64,000 bases of DNA from Pseudonocardia autotrophica (GCF_000717175.1 NZ_JNYD01000006.1:327608-391607); one strand, 5' to 3'. Counted from the stretch's first letter, positions 42,532-51,901 are shown. A program made the numbers and translations. Notes: a model not told the origin generated them from the letters alone.

Positions 42532-43322
42532 CCGAGTCGACGATCGACCCGATCCCCGAACCCGTGCTCGACGCCGCCGCGGTGGACATGCGCTTCGGCG
42601 GCGTTCGGGCCCTCGACCAGGTGTCCATCACGATGGCCCCCGGACAGTGGACCGGGCTGATCGGGCCGAACGGCTCCGGGAAGACGACGCTGCTCAACGT
42701 CCTGAGCGGCATCTACCTCGCCACGTCCGGGACCGTCCGGCTGGACGGGGTCGACATCACCAAGGTCGGTCCGCAGGCCGTCGCCAAGCGCGGTCTGGTG
42801 CGGACCTTCCAGCACCCGCAGCTCGCCGAGACCCTCACCATCCAGGAGAACGTCCTGCTCGGAGCGGACCTCGCGCGTCGGCGCCGGGTCCGGACGGGCA
42901 ACGCCGCCGTGGACGAGGACGCCCTCGCGATGCTGGAGCGCTTTCACTGCGCGGAGTTCGCGAGCCAGTTGCCCGCCGCCGTGCCCTACGGTGTGCGCAA
43001 GATGGCCGAGCTGGCCCGCGCGGTGTTGGCGGACCCGCTCGTCCTGCTGCTCGACGAACCCGCCGCGGGGCTGAGCCGCGAGGAGCGGGCCGAGCTGGTG
43101 GAGGCGTTGGGCACGGTCCGACGCGAGCACCCGCAGCTCGCGGTCTGCCTCGTCGAGCACGACGTCCGGCTCGTCGCCGCCGTCTGCGAGCGCATGCAGG
43201 CGCTCAACTTCGGCAAGGTCCTCACCAGCGGCACCTCCGCCCAGGTCCTGGCCAACGAGGAGGTTCGGGTGGCCTACCTGGGCCGGTCCGCCGCGAAGTT
43301 CGACGTGGAGGTGGCGCCGTGA
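42528..43322 (+). CDS. livG: ABC transporter ATP-binding protein (LivG family)
   Basis: 264 aa. Walker A GPNGSGKTTLLN, Q-loop TFQHPQ, signature region VPYGVRKMAELARAV (relaxed as in LivG), Walker B LVLLLDEPAAGLS and switch His in CLVEHDVRLV. LivG proteins characteristically have the long insertion seen here after the Q-loop. ATG overlaps the LivM stop. Drives import together with LivF. Confidence 0.93.
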   Translation: MTESTIDPIPEPVLDAAAVDMRFGGVRALDQVSITMAPGQWTGLIGPNGSGKTTLLNVLSGIYLATSGTVRLDGVDITKVGPQAVAKRGLVRTFQHPQLAETLTIQENVLLGADLARRRRVRTGNAAVDEDALAMLERFHCAEFASQLPAAVPYGVRKMAELARAVLADPLVLLLDEPAAGLSREERAELVEALGTVRREHPQLAVCLVEHDVRLVAAVCERMQALNFGKVLTSGTSAQVLANEEVRVAYLGRSAAKFDVEVAP

Positions 43323-44020
43323 AGCTGGAGGTCAGCGGCCTGCGCAGCGGTTACCGTCAGGGAGTGGACGTCGTCCTCGGCGCGGAGTTCACCGCGTCGA
43401 CCGGCGCCGTCGGGTTCATCGGTCGCAACGGCGCCGGGAAGACCTGCCTCGCCCAGACCCTCTCGGGCGCGATCAAAGCGACAGCGGGCACCGTCACGCT
43501 CGACGGCGTCGACATCACCGGGCAGGGTTCGCGCGAGCGGGTGCGGTCGGGGATCTCCCTGGTGCCGGAGGGGCGGCTGGTCTTCGGCCAGCTCAGCGTC
43601 CGGGAGAACTTGGAGGTCGCGGCCTTCGCCGCAGGCAAGCGGGGGGAGCGACTCTCCCGGATCGAGGAGCGTTTCCCGATCCTGCGCGAGAAGCGGGACC
43701 GTCCCGCGGCCTCGATGAGCGGCGGCGAGCAGCAGCTCCTCGCGATCGGCCGGGCGATCATCCAGGAACCTGCGCTGATCATCCTCGACGAGCCGTCGCT
43801 CGGCCTCTCGCCGATCGCCGTCGACAACCTGACCGAGTCGCTGCGCGGAATCGTCCAGGACTACGAGGTCACCCTGATCCTCATGGAACAGAACGGCGAG
43901 CTCCTCACCGGCCTCTGCGACGAGGTGATCCTCATGGACGACGGCGAGTTCGTCCGGTCGCTCGACATGTCCAAGGACGAGGACCAGCAGGCGCTCGAGG
44001 CGTCGTACCTCGGCCTCTGA
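43319..44020 (+). CDS. livF: ABC transporter ATP-binding protein (LivF family)
   Basis: 233 aa, the shorter of the two ATPases. Walker A GRNGAGKTCLAQ, LVPEGRLVFGQLSV (Q-loop region typical of LivF), signature MSGGEQQLLAIGRA, Walker B LIILDEPSLGLSP and the switch residue region ILMEQNGE, where the usual His is replaced by Gln/Asn as in LivF proteins. GTG overlaps the LivG stop. Last of the five transport genes. Confidence 0.93.
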   Translation: MKLEVSGLRSGYRQGVDVVLGAEFTASTGAVGFIGRNGAGKTCLAQTLSGAIKATAGTVTLDGVDITGQGSRERVRSGISLVPEGRLVFGQLSVRENLEVAAFAAGKRGERLSRIEERFPILREKRDRPAASMSGGEQQLLAIGRAIIQEPALIILDEPSLGLSPIAVDNLTESLRGIVQDYEVTLILMEQNGELLTGLCDEVILMDDGEFVRSLDMSKDEDQQALEASYLGL

Positions 44021-44040
44021 CGAAGAAGTACGGAAGGACG

Positions 44041-44826
44041 ATGATGGTGGATTTCGGGCTCAGCGGGCGGACCGTGCTCGTGACGGGCGGCGCCTCGGGT
44101 ATCGGCCGGGCGACGGTCGGCCTCGCCGCCGCGGCCGGTGCACACGTCGCCGTGCTCGACCTGAACGCGGACGCGGTGTCGGAGACGGTCGAGGAGGTGC
44201 GGGCCGCCGGCGGCACCGTTGCCGGGTACTCGGTCGACGTCCGCGAGGACAAGGACGTCGCGGACGTCGTCGCGCGGGTGGAACAGGAGCTCGGCTCGAT
44301 CCACGGCGTGGTCGCCGCGGCCGGCATCTCGCGGCCCAAGCCGGCGACCGAGCTGACCAGCCGGGAGTTCGCCGAGACCGTCGACGTCAACCTGATCGGC
44401 GTGTTCAACACCGCCGCGGCGACCGGGGCCGTGATGCTGGAGCGGGGGACGGGCTGCTTCGTCGCCATCGGCTCCACGGACTCCCTTGGAGGACACGTGG
44501 ACCGCAGCCACTACGCCGCGTCCAAGCACGGCGTCGCCGGCCTGGTGAAGTCCCTGGCGATCGAGTGGGGGCCCCGCGGCGTCCGGGCCAACGTCGTCGC
44601 CCCGGGTGTGGTCGACACGCCGTTGCTGCGGTCGGTCCACGACGAGGCGTCGCTGGATCGCAACTACCGCAACAAGATCCCCCTGCGGCGGCTGGCGCGG
44701 GGCGAGGACCAGGGTGGCGCCGCGCTCTTCCTGATCTCGGACGCCGCGGCCTACGTCTCCGGTGCCGTCCTGCCGGTCGACGGCGGGCTGACGGCGGGCT
44801 ACTTCAACACCTTCGACCCGTCGTGA
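44041..44826 (+). CDS. SDR family oxidoreductase
   Basis: 261 aa: LVTGGASGIG at about 14-23, LDLNAD after beta-2, AAAGIS in place of NNAG, a Ser in IGSTDSLGG and HYAASK-type YAASK with Tyr/Lys, then VDTPLL and the C-terminal AAYVSGAVLPVDGG. ATG 44041 is preceded by GGAAGGACG; ATG 44044 is equally possible. It is 20 nt behind LivF and its stop overlaps the hydrolase start, so it is part of the importer operon and likely acts on the imported compound or an early intermediate. Confidence 0.91.
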   Translation: MMVDFGLSGRTVLVTGGASGIGRATVGLAAAAGAHVAVLDLNADAVSETVEEVRAAGGTVAGYSVDVREDKDVADVVARVEQELGSIHGVVAAAGISRPKPATELTSREFAETVDVNLIGVFNTAAATGAVMLERGTGCFVAIGSTDSLGGHVDRSHYAASKHGVAGLVKSLAIEWGPRGVRANVVAPGVVDTPLLRSVHDEASLDRNYRNKIPLRRLARGEDQGGAALFLISDAAAYVSGAVLPVDGGLTAGYFNTFDPS

Positions 44827-45725
44827 CGGCGGACCCGGCGGCGCTCGACCGCGCGGTGGCGATGTTCGCCGGAATGGTGCAGGTCGTCGATCCCGCCATC
44901 GAGGACAAGCGACGGGGCTACGACCGGATGCTGGCGGCTCTGCCGGCGCCGGAGGGGACCGCCGTCGAGTCCACGAGGCTCGGCGGAGTGCACTGCCTGC
45001 GCGTCACCGCCGCCGGAGTCGCCCCGAGTGCCGCCGCCGTGCTGCTGCACGGCGGCGGGTACGTGATGGGCTCGGCTGCGGGCTATCGCGGGTTCGCCGC
45101 AGCGGTGTCCGCCGCGGCGGGGGTCGAGGTGGTGGTCCCCGACTACCGCCTCGCACCCGAGCACCCCTATCCCGCCGCCCTCGACGACGCCAGGGCCGTC
45201 CACGAGGCGGTCGTCGCGGAGCGGGGGGCGTCCCGCACGGGCCTGGTGGGCGACTCGGCGGGCGGCGGGCTGGCCGCGGGTCTCCTGCTCGCCCTGCGGG
45301 ACGAGGAGCGCCCGCAGCCGGCATGTGCGGTCCTGGTCTCGCCCGAACTGGACCTCACGGCCTCCACCGACTCGGTGGAGCGCAACCGGGAGCGCGATCC
45401 GGTGGTCCGCCGGGAGGGCATCCTCGGCAACGGCGGGCTCTACCTGAACGGGCGGGACCCCCGGGAGACCCCGTACGCCTCCCCGCACTGGGGCTCGCCG
45501 CACGACCTGCCGCCGCTGCTCGTGCTCACCGGAGACATCGAGGCGATGCACGACGAGGCCGTGGACCTGACCGAGCGGGTCGCGGCGGCAGGCGGGCGGG
45601 CCGAGCTCGCCACGTATCCCGGGATGATCCATGTCTGGCCGCTGTTCTGGCCGTTCCTGCCCGAGGCCCGCGACGCCGTCGGCCGGATCGGCGCGTTCCT
45701 CAGCCGGCACCTCGCGGAGGGCTGA
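44823..45725 (+). CDS. Alpha/beta hydrolase, hormone-sensitive-lipase family
   Basis: 300 aa. HGGGYVMGS is the HSL-family oxyanion motif, GDSAGGG the nucleophile elbow, and LLVLTGDIEAMHDEA plus MIHVW the acid and His. It hydrolyses short or bulky esters in the cytoplasm. GTG overlaps the SDR stop. Its 3' end overlaps the convergent ligase gene by 26 nt. An esterase behind an importer suggests that the imported molecule is an ester or lactone, which is inference. Confidence 0.91.
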   Translation: MTADPAALDRAVAMFAGMVQVVDPAIEDKRRGYDRMLAALPAPEGTAVESTRLGGVHCLRVTAAGVAPSAAAVLLHGGGYVMGSAAGYRGFAAAVSAAAGVEVVVPDYRLAPEHPYPAALDDARAVHEAVVAERGASRTGLVGDSAGGGLAAGLLLALRDEERPQPACAVLVSPELDLTASTDSVERNRERDPVVRREGILGNGGLYLNGRDPRETPYASPHWGSPHDLPPLLVLTGDIEAMHDEAVDLTERVAAAGGRAELATYPGMIHVWPLFWPFLPEARDAVGRIGAFLSRHLAEG

Positions 45726-47301
45726 GCCTGCGGTCTCGGTCCACCGTCGAGTCCGTGACGGTGGGTTCGGCCCGCAGCTCGGCCCGGCGGATTTTGCCGG
45801 TCGGGGTCATCGGCAGCTCGGCCCGGGCCTCCAGGTAGCGCGGAACCATGAAGCGGGGGAGGGCGTCCTCGAGCCGACCCGCCAAGTCGTCGAGGTCCAG
45901 CTGGGCCGACGGGGTGGGCTGCACATAGAGCTTGATGTCGTCCTCGCCGAAGGCGGACGGCACCGCCACCGCGGCCGCGAGCAATATGTCCGGCTGCGCG
46001 GTCGCGGCGTTCTCGATCGGGTGCGGCGAGATGTTCTCCCCGCGCCTGCGGATCACGTCGTGCATGCGACCGTCGAAGAAGTACCAGCCCTCGGTGTCTC
46101 TGTGGAACAGGTCACCGGTCGCGACCCAGCCGTCCGGGTCGCGAGGCACCGGCGGCCCCCCGAGCCTGCCGACGCACATCGCCGTCGGAGCGTTGCGGAC
46201 GTGCAGCTGGCCGATCGCCCCGTCGGGCACCGGGGCGCCCGTGACCACGTCCAGGATCCGGAGCTCGGTGCCGGGCACGGCCCGGCCGCACGAGCGCAGG
46301 TCGGGGGGCAGCCCGTCGGAGGCCACCGCCATGCCGCACTCGGTGGCCGAGAAGGCCACGGAGACCTGGACGCCGAAACGGTCGGCGAACTCGCGGGCCT
46401 CGTCGATCAACGGGGTGATCACGACCCGGCGGAGCGGGTTGTCGGCGTCGGCGGGACCGGGGTCGGCGGCGAGCAACCAGTAGGCCGCTGCGGCGGGCAT
46501 GATGGCCTCGGTGCAGCCCGCCGCCTTGATGTCGGACCACCACATGGACCGGGAGAACCGAGGACGTAGTACTGCACGCCCGCCGTCGAACAGCAGGGCC
46601 CGGTAGACGAGTCCGCGAGCGATGAGGTGGTTGAACGGGGTGAAGACGAACATGACCTCGTCCGGCGAGTCCCGTTCGATGCCGAGGCCGGCGGCGAACA
46701 TCTGTCGGAGCTGGCCCCACGGCACCAGCAGACACTTCGGCGGTCCGGTGGTGCCGGAGGTGAGCATTCCGCACGCGACGTCCCCGGCGTTCGGGAGCGG
46801 CCGGTCGAGTTCCGGGCCGGCGAGGTCGGAGAGCCTGCGCACCCGGGAGTCGGGCGGCAGCGGACCGTCGCCGGACACGATGACAGTGCGTAGGAGGGGG
46901 AGCGCGGCGGCCAGGTCGAGGGCCCGCGACAGGCCGGCCTGTTCCACCACCAACGCCTCGGCGCCCGCGTTCGACAGGGCCGTGACCAACAGGTCCCGGG
47001 TGAGCTCGGGGCTGACCGGGATCTCGTAAGCGCCGAGGGAGGCCAGACCGAACCAGGTGAGGACGCTGTCCGCAGAGGTCGACGGCATCGTTGCGACCGG
47101 TGTGCCGGGTCCGACGCCGATGCTCGCGAACGCGCCCGCCCGACGGCGGGTCTCGGCCTGCGTCTCGGCCGCGGTCCACGATCGGGACGCGCCGCCGTCG
47201 GCTGTCGGCAGGTCCTGGAGCACCACCGAGTCAGGGTCATCGTGGACTCGCTCGGCGAGCCGGTCGAGGGGCAGGGGGACGGGTCGTGCAGGACGAAGCA
47301 C
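45700..47301 (-). CDS. AMP-dependent CoA ligase, CaiC-like
   Basis: 533 aa. CGMLTSGTTGPPKCLLVPWG (P-loop), FSATECGM, TGDLFHRDTEGWYFFDGRMH and the C-terminal TPTGKIRRAELR with catalytic Lys. It is more distant from the two ligases at 18579 and 33719. Start GTG 47301 follows GGAGG. A promoter TTGACG-N17-TAAGTT with a perfect 12-bp palindrome lies 90-120 nt upstream. The C-terminus runs 26 nt into the convergent hydrolase gene. Confidence 0.91.
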   Translation of the reverse strand: MLRPARPVPLPLDRLAERVHDDPDSVVLQDLPTADGGASRSWTAAETQAETRRRAGAFASIGVGPGTPVATMPSTSADSVLTWFGLASLGAYEIPVSPELTRDLLVTALSNAGAEALVVEQAGLSRALDLAAALPLLRTVIVSGDGPLPPDSRVRRLSDLAGPELDRPLPNAGDVACGMLTSGTTGPPKCLLVPWGQLRQMFAAGLGIERDSPDEVMFVFTPFNHLIARGLVYRALLFDGGRAVLRPRFSRSMWWSDIKAAGCTEAIMPAAAAYWLLAADPGPADADNPLRRVVITPLIDEAREFADRFGVQVSVAFSATECGMAVASDGLPPDLRSCGRAVPGTELRILDVVTGAPVPDGAIGQLHVRNAPTAMCVGRLGGPPVPRDPDGWVATGDLFHRDTEGWYFFDGRMHDVIRRRGENISPHPIENAATAQPDILLAAAVAVPSAFGEDDIKLYVQPTPSAQLDLDDLAGRLEDALPRFMVPRYLEARAELPMTPTGKIRRAELRAEPTVTDSTVDRDRRLSPPRGAG

Positions 47302-47382
47302 GGGCGCCTCCGGGTCGTCGGGTCCGGGGCGCGCCCGCGCAGCCGTAGGCGGACCGCACCGATGGACCCGTCTGGAGAATAT

Positions 47383-47420
47383 GTTGGCGCCAACTTAAGC
47401 CGGTGCAGGCCGCTCGTCAA
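47383..47420 (-). promoter_or_regulatory. Promoter with GTTGGCGCCAAC palindrome
   Basis: Minus-strand TTGACG (47415-47420) and TAAGTT (47392-47397) are 17 nt apart. The 12-bp perfect palindrome GTTGGCGCCAAC (47383-47394) overlaps the end of the -10, the classic place of a repressor operator. It differs from the other operators in the window, so the ligase at 45700-47301 is probably under a regulator encoded elsewhere. Confidence 0.62.
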
Positions 47421-47540
47421 TGGTCGCCTCTGGCGAGCTACGACCGCCTCGGGAGGTGGGCGCTGCCGGCCGCCACCTCGCGGTCGGTCACGGCCGGCGC
47501 CCGCCGTGGTCGGACCGCGGGCGCCTCCGCCGTCTCGTGG

Positions 47541-48902
47541 TCAGTCGATGCCCTCCTTCGTCGTTCGAGCCCCGAAGACACCGATGACGCCCGCAAGGAG
47601 CACACTGATGACGGCGACGTAGACGTAGACGGCCGAGAAGCCGTAACCCGCGTAGATCGCCGGGACGATCAACGAGCCGACGATGCCGGCGATTCGTCCG
47701 GCACCATGGGCGGATCCCACTCCGACGCCCCGCACGCCGGTCGGGAACAGCTCGGGCAGGTAGGCGTACATAACGGACATGACGGCATTGACGCACGCCA
47801 TCCCGAGCAGTCCGATGGCGAAGAACAACGGCATCGACCCGGTAAAACCGAAGACGAGCACCGAGCATGCGGTGAGCAACGCGATCACGGCGATGACGTA
47901 CTTCCGCTGCCAGCGGTCGATGTAGAGATACGTCGAGAAGGCGCCGATCGCACCCGCGACGGCCAGAGCCGTCGAGTAGGTCAGCGCCTGCGTCTGGGTG
48001 TAGCCGCGCTCGACCAGCAGCACGGGGATCCACGAGGAGAAGCCGTACTGGATGAGGATCACGCCGATCGCCCCGGCGGCGGCGATGAGCAGTCGCCCCA
48101 GGAAGCGTCGGGTCAGGACCTCACGCAGGGACATCGGCCGAACCGCTGTCGAGGGGATCGGTGCCTGCAGCGCGCCACCGGTACGGCGAACACACTCCGC
48201 CTCCAGTCGCGTGACGATCCGGTCCGCCTCCTCGATGCGCCCGTTCGCGACGAGCCATCTGACGGACTCCGGCAGCCGTCGGCCGACGGTCAGTGCGACC
48301 ACAGCGCCGAGCGCGCCGATCGCATACATCCAGCGCCACGAATCGTCGGACAGCGGCACGATGACGGTGGACAGAACTGCCGCGACCGGAACGGCGAGGA
48401 AGCCGAGGGCGACGATGATCGCCGAGTATCGGCCGCGGAAGGCCGCCGGCAGTGTCTCACTGGCATAGACCAGTACGTTCCCCGCCATGGCCTGGAGTCC
48501 GATCCCGGTCACGATGCGGAGGAGCGCCACAGTCTCGAAGTTCTGCGCGAACGCAGTCGCCAGGCTCGCCGCGGACATCACCACAACTCCGCCGAGAATG
48601 AGTGGTCTGCGGCCGTATCGGTCGGAGAGTCGGCCGCCCACCATTCCGCCGACGATCATTCCCACGAAGGTGGCGGAGGTGATGAGGCCGATCTGTCCGA
48701 CGGTGGTACCCCAATGCAGCCGCCACGCGGCGGAGGTGTAGGCCGCCAGAGAGAGGTCAACGGTGTCGAAGACGTAGAACGCACCGAGGATCGCCACCCA
48801 GTTCCGTTGTTCCCTGGTCAGGATGGGCAACCGGTCCAGGCGGCCGGGAAGCAGGTCCTCGACCGCCAGTTCCTTCCTCGCGTCGAGATTCTCCTCGGAC
48901 AT
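47541..48902 (-). CDS. MFS transporter, AAHS/sugar-porter-like
   Basis: 453 aa with about 12 spans. GGRLSDRYGRRPLI is the loop 2-3 motif, PESVRWLVANGRIEEADRIV the sugar-porter/AAHS central loop motif, and PTGVRGVGVGSAHGAGRIAG the helix-10 region. ATG 48902 is preferred over GTG 48908 because GGAG lies 5 nt upstream of it. It belongs to a different MFS family from the transporters at 15888 and 37649. Together with the MarR and SDR genes it forms the leftward arm of the right-hand cluster. Confidence 0.9.
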   Translation of the reverse strand: MSEENLDARKELAVEDLLPGRLDRLPILTREQRNWVAILGAFYVFDTVDLSLAAYTSAAWRLHWGTTVGQIGLITSATFVGMIVGGMVGGRLSDRYGRRPLILGGVVVMSAASLATAFAQNFETVALLRIVTGIGLQAMAGNVLVYASETLPAAFRGRYSAIIVALGFLAVPVAAVLSTVIVPLSDDSWRWMYAIGALGAVVALTVGRRLPESVRWLVANGRIEEADRIVTRLEAECVRRTGGALQAPIPSTAVRPMSLREVLTRRFLGRLLIAAAGAIGVILIQYGFSSWIPVLLVERGYTQTQALTYSTALAVAGAIGAFSTYLYIDRWQRKYVIAVIALLTACSVLVFGFTGSMPLFFAIGLLGMACVNAVMSVMYAYLPELFPTGVRGVGVGSAHGAGRIAGIVGSLIVPAIYAGYGFSAVYVYVAVISVLLAGVIGVFGARTTKEGID

Positions 48903-48971
48903 GAACACTCCACTGTGTCGAGACGGGACCGGGGCTGCCGTGCTGATGCTCGCGAGAAGCTGAGGTCGCCC

Positions 48972-49361
48972 TCACCAGGTGGCGGTGTCGACTCCGAGCG
49001 CCGATACGTCGATGTAGACGTGGTAGTGCGTGATCAGGAGATCGTCATCGAACCGGAACACCGAGGTCGCCGGTACGCGGAGATCTCCGGACGCTTGCCG
49101 GTAGGTCATGTCGATCTCGGCGATCGCCGTCCGGGCCTCGACGTCCACGAACACCTGGCGGAGATCGTGCACGAGCTCGGTGGCGAAACGGCGCAGCCGA
49201 CCTCCGATCCTCAGGAGCGCCTGAGGGCCGTGAGCGGCCGCCGAGTTCCCGAACCGAACCTCGACGTCGGGATGGAAGAACCTCCCGACCGACGGCCGGT
49301 CCGCGCTGTCGAGCGTGGCGTACAGTCGTTCGACGACGCGTTTCAGTTCCGTGTGAGGCAT
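48972..49361 (-). CDS. SnoaL-like/NTF2-fold protein, paralogue 2
   Basis: 129 aa. VVERLYATLDSADRPSVGRF, VRFGNSAA and LLITHYHVYIDVSALGVDTA closely follow the pattern of the 20150 protein, including the Trp end. ATG 49361 is chosen by comparison with that relative; a GGAG lies 11 nt upstream. Function is unknown beyond the fold. A copy in each of the two catabolic blocks suggests a recurring step, for instance isomerisation of an unsaturated acid. Confidence 0.86.
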   Translation of the reverse strand: MPHTELKRVVERLYATLDSADRPSVGRFFHPDVEVRFGNSAAAHGPQALLRIGGRLRRFATELVHDLRQVFVDVEARTAIAEIDMTYRQASGDLRVPATSVFRFDDDLLITHYHVYIDVSALGVDTATW

Positions 49362-49447
49362 GAGATCCGTCTCCGTCGTGGAAGGTCGGGAGTCTGTCGA
49401 GCGGGCCGGGCGGGGCCCGGTCGTCGCGCACGGCCGGGCCCACGGGC

Positions 49448-49984
49448 TCAGCGGCCGGACGAGGGTTCGTCCATCTCGCGGTCGGCGATCTGCTCGAGCA
49501 GCGCGCGCAGTGTGTCCAGCTCCTCCGCGGACAGGAGGGAGAGCCATTGCTCCTCGCGGGCCGCCTGGAGCTGGATGCCCTCGGCGAGTGCGGACCGGCC
49601 GGCCTCGGTCAGGGACACGATCACCAGGCGGCGGTCGTGGGTATCACGACTACGCGTCACGAGACCGTCGCGTTCGAGGGTCTGGAGTCCACTCCAAATC
49701 GTGGCGCGCGAGGCACCGGAGAGGCGGGCGATGTCTCGCAGCTCCACCGGGCCGGCCACCCAGAGCACGTTCATGATCCGGAAGCCGGCCCAGGTCCACT
49801 TGCTCGAACGATGGAGGGCCTCGAAGTCCTGCCCGAGCCGGTTGATGAGCCTGGTCAGGTTGAAGATCAGCTCGGACCGGTCGATCGAGTCCGAGTCCAG
49901 GAGACGCTGCTTCTCGTGCTGCTCGCGCAGGAGGGACCGGTACTCCCGGACCGAGGTCCACCGCCGGCTCTCGCGATCTGTCAT
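49448..49984 (-). CDS. MarR family transcriptional regulator
   Basis: 178 aa. The winged helix-turn-helix is clear: LRDIARLSGASRATIWSGLQ with TLERDGLVTRSRDTHDRRLV (recognition helix and wing with DxRR). N-terminal about 45 residues are a helical extension. It lies 70 nt behind two SDR genes on the same strand. The divergent promoter at 51.9 kb has two CAAG-NN-CTTG palindromes of the kind MarR dimers bind; I infer that this protein binds there and that a phenolic or acyl ligand releases it. Confidence 0.9.
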   Translation of the reverse strand: MTDRESRRWTSVREYRSLLREQHEKQRLLDSDSIDRSELIFNLTRLINRLGQDFEALHRSSKWTWAGFRIMNVLWVAGPVELRDIARLSGASRATIWSGLQTLERDGLVTRSRDTHDRRLVIVSLTEAGRSALAEGIQLQAAREEQWLSLLSAEELDTLRALLEQIADREMDEPSSGR

Positions 49985-50054
49985 GGTCCTCGTCCCTCAT
50001 ATGGCAGGAGGCGCTGTCCGCGCCGGTTCCCCCGCGAACTCTACGAGCCCGGCC

Positions 50055-50792
50055 TCAGGCCGAGATGCCGCCGTCGACCGCGAGTTCGGCGCCTGTCACG
50101 TAGCCGGCCTCGTCCGAGGCGAGGAAGAGCACAGCCTGCGCCACCTCCTCGGGGCGGCCGAGCCGCCGTAGTGGCGTCCGTCTGACCAGGGTCTCGTTCA
50201 CCTCGGGAGTGTTCCCCGACAGCAGCATCTCCGTGGCGATCGGCCCAGGGTGGATCGAGTTCACGCGGATGCCGTAGTGCGCGAGGTCGTACGCCGCCCC
50301 CTTGGTCATGCCGCGAACCGCCCACTTCGTGCCGCGGTAGTGGAACTGGGCGGGTCCGCCCCGCAGTCCCGCCGACGACGAGATGTTGACGATCGACCCG
50401 CCGCCCGCCTCCTTCATCGCGGGCACGACGGCCTGCATGCCGACGTACACGCCGTACTGGTTCACCGCGACGAGCCGGTCGAACACCTCCGCGGTGCTCT
50501 CCTCCAACGGACTCGCGTCGAAGGCCCCGGCGTTGTTGACCAGTACGTCGATCTTGCCGAACCGCTCGCCTCCCGCACGTAGCGCCGCCGCCCAGTCCGC
50601 GGGAGACGTCACGTCCAGCCGGACGAAGACCGCCGAGGCTCCGAGCTCCTCGGCGAGCGCCTGCCCGCGCGCCTCGTCGACGTCGCCCAGCACGACCGCT
50701 GCGCCCTCCTCGACGAACAGCCGCGCCTCGGCCGCTCCCATCCCGTTGGCCGCGCCGGTGATCACCGCGACGTGCCCGGCCATGCGGTTCAC
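50055..50792 (-). CDS. SDR family oxidoreductase
   Basis: 245 aa: VITGAANGMG, LGDVDE, NNAG, Ser in NISSSAGLRG and YRGTK as the catalytic Tyr/Lys, then HPGPIATEM. GTG 50792 is preferred over ATG 50783 because GGGGGG is 5 nt upstream and it overlaps the preceding stop as GTGA. Second gene of the operon reading left from 51607. Acts on a hydroxyl or ketone; NAD is likelier given the Asp after beta-2. Confidence 0.91.
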   Translation of the reverse strand: MNRMAGHVAVITGAANGMGAAEARLFVEEGAAVVLGDVDEARGQALAEELGASAVFVRLDVTSPADWAAALRAGGERFGKIDVLVNNAGAFDASPLEESTAEVFDRLVAVNQYGVYVGMQAVVPAMKEAGGGSIVNISSSAGLRGGPAQFHYRGTKWAVRGMTKGAAYDLAHYGIRVNSIHPGPIATEMLLSGNTPEVNETLVRRTPLRRLGRPEEVAQAVLFLASDEAGYVTGAELAVDGGISA

Positions 50793-51607
50793 CGGTTCCC
50801 CCCGGCGGCGATCATGGCCTGGTGGAAGCCGGCGGCGGTGCGCGAGAAGCCTCCGTCGACGACGAGGTCGGCACCGTTGACGTAGGCCGACTCGTCGGAC
50901 ATCAGGAAGATCATCAACCCGGCGAGGTCCAGTGGCTTGCCGAGTCGGTTCAGTGGAGTGATGGAGCGGTGTCCGTCGGCGAAGTCCCGGCCGAGTTTGT
51001 CGATGATCGGCGTCTCGACGAAGCCGGGATGCACGGCGTTGACGCGGATGCCGCGTGCCCCGAGCTCCATCGCGGCGAGGTGCGAGAGCCCGCGTAGGCC
51101 CCATTTGCTCACTGTGTAGGCGGCCTTGAAATGAGGCACCAAGGACGCGGTCGAGCACACGTTGACGATCGAGGCTCCGGCCGGCATGAGCGGGAGGAGG
51201 GTGGTGATGGCGAGCATCGGTCCGGTCAAGTTCACCGCGAGGACCTGGTTCCACTCGGCAGGCCCGACGTCCGCCAAGAGGCTCCGGCTGCCGACGGCGC
51301 CGTTGTTGATCAGACCGTCGAGGCGACCGAACCTCTTCTCGACGTGGGCGGCGACCCGCCGCCAGTCGTCGGCGGACGAGACGTCCGCCTCGAGCCCTTC
51401 CACGCCGTCCGAGCCCTCGACCGGCTTGATGTCGGTGCCGATCACCTGCGCGCCCTCCGCGGCGAGCGCGCGTGCCTCCGCCGCCCCCTGACCCGAGCCC
51501 GCTCCGGTGACCACGACGACCTTTCCCGCGAGCCGGGGCCGACCGGGATTCAGGGCGCTGTCCGGCCCCCTGACCTCGTCGGGCTCCCTGTCGGAGTGCT
51601 CTCCCAT
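50789..51607 (-). CDS. SDR family oxidoreductase
   Basis: 272 aa with an N-terminal extension of about 28 residues before VVVTGAGSGQG. GTDIKP indicates NAD preference, NNGA replaces NNAG, and YTVSK holds Tyr/Lys; the Ser lies in NVCSTASLV. First gene of the leftward arm; its promoter, TTGACG-N18-TACCGT on the minus strand, begins inside a CAAG-NN-CTTG palindrome about 300 nt upstream. The SDR pair may interconvert hydroxyl and keto groups on the ring substrate. Confidence 0.91.
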   Translation of the reverse strand: MGEHSDREPDEVRGPDSALNPGRPRLAGKVVVVTGAGSGQGAAEARALAAEGAQVIGTDIKPVEGSDGVEGLEADVSSADDWRRVAAHVEKRFGRLDGLINNGAVGSRSLLADVGPAEWNQVLAVNLTGPMLAITTLLPLMPAGASIVNVCSTASLVPHFKAAYTVSKWGLRGLSHLAAMELGARGIRVNAVHPGFVETPIIDKLGRDFADGHRSITPLNRLGKPLDLAGLMIFLMSDESAYVNGADLVVDGGFSRTAAGFHQAMIAAGGNR

Positions 51608-51901
51608 GAGTCGCTCCCTTCTTCACCTGCGGCCGGACGGCCGCGTGGTCCTTGGTCGGCCCCGCCGGGCCTCGGAACCGCCCCGCACCAACTGCCTCAC
51701 CACCCTCACGAGGACGGCGGCGGGCGGTCCGCGCCGGCGGTGGGTGCAGACGTCTCATCCGTCCCTCGGGACGATCGGTCCCGTGCTCTCCACCGCAGAC
51801 GGACGAGTCGCGCCCGGTGAGGTGAGCCGGGTTGCAGCGACGGCTGTGACCGCCAGTCGGTCGGGCGTCGTCGGCCCGGTGCATCCTGCCGGTGGGACCC
51901 G

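Noticed and set aside
47403..50171. 922-aa rightward reading frame across the MFS, SnoaL and MarR genes
   Set aside because: It is the antisense shadow of three intact leftward genes with clear family motifs.
51848..51862. GACCG-CCAGT-CGGTC, a possible ninth operator copy
   Set aside because: The centre is 5 nt instead of 6 and the outer bases do not fit; it is not next to a -10 element.
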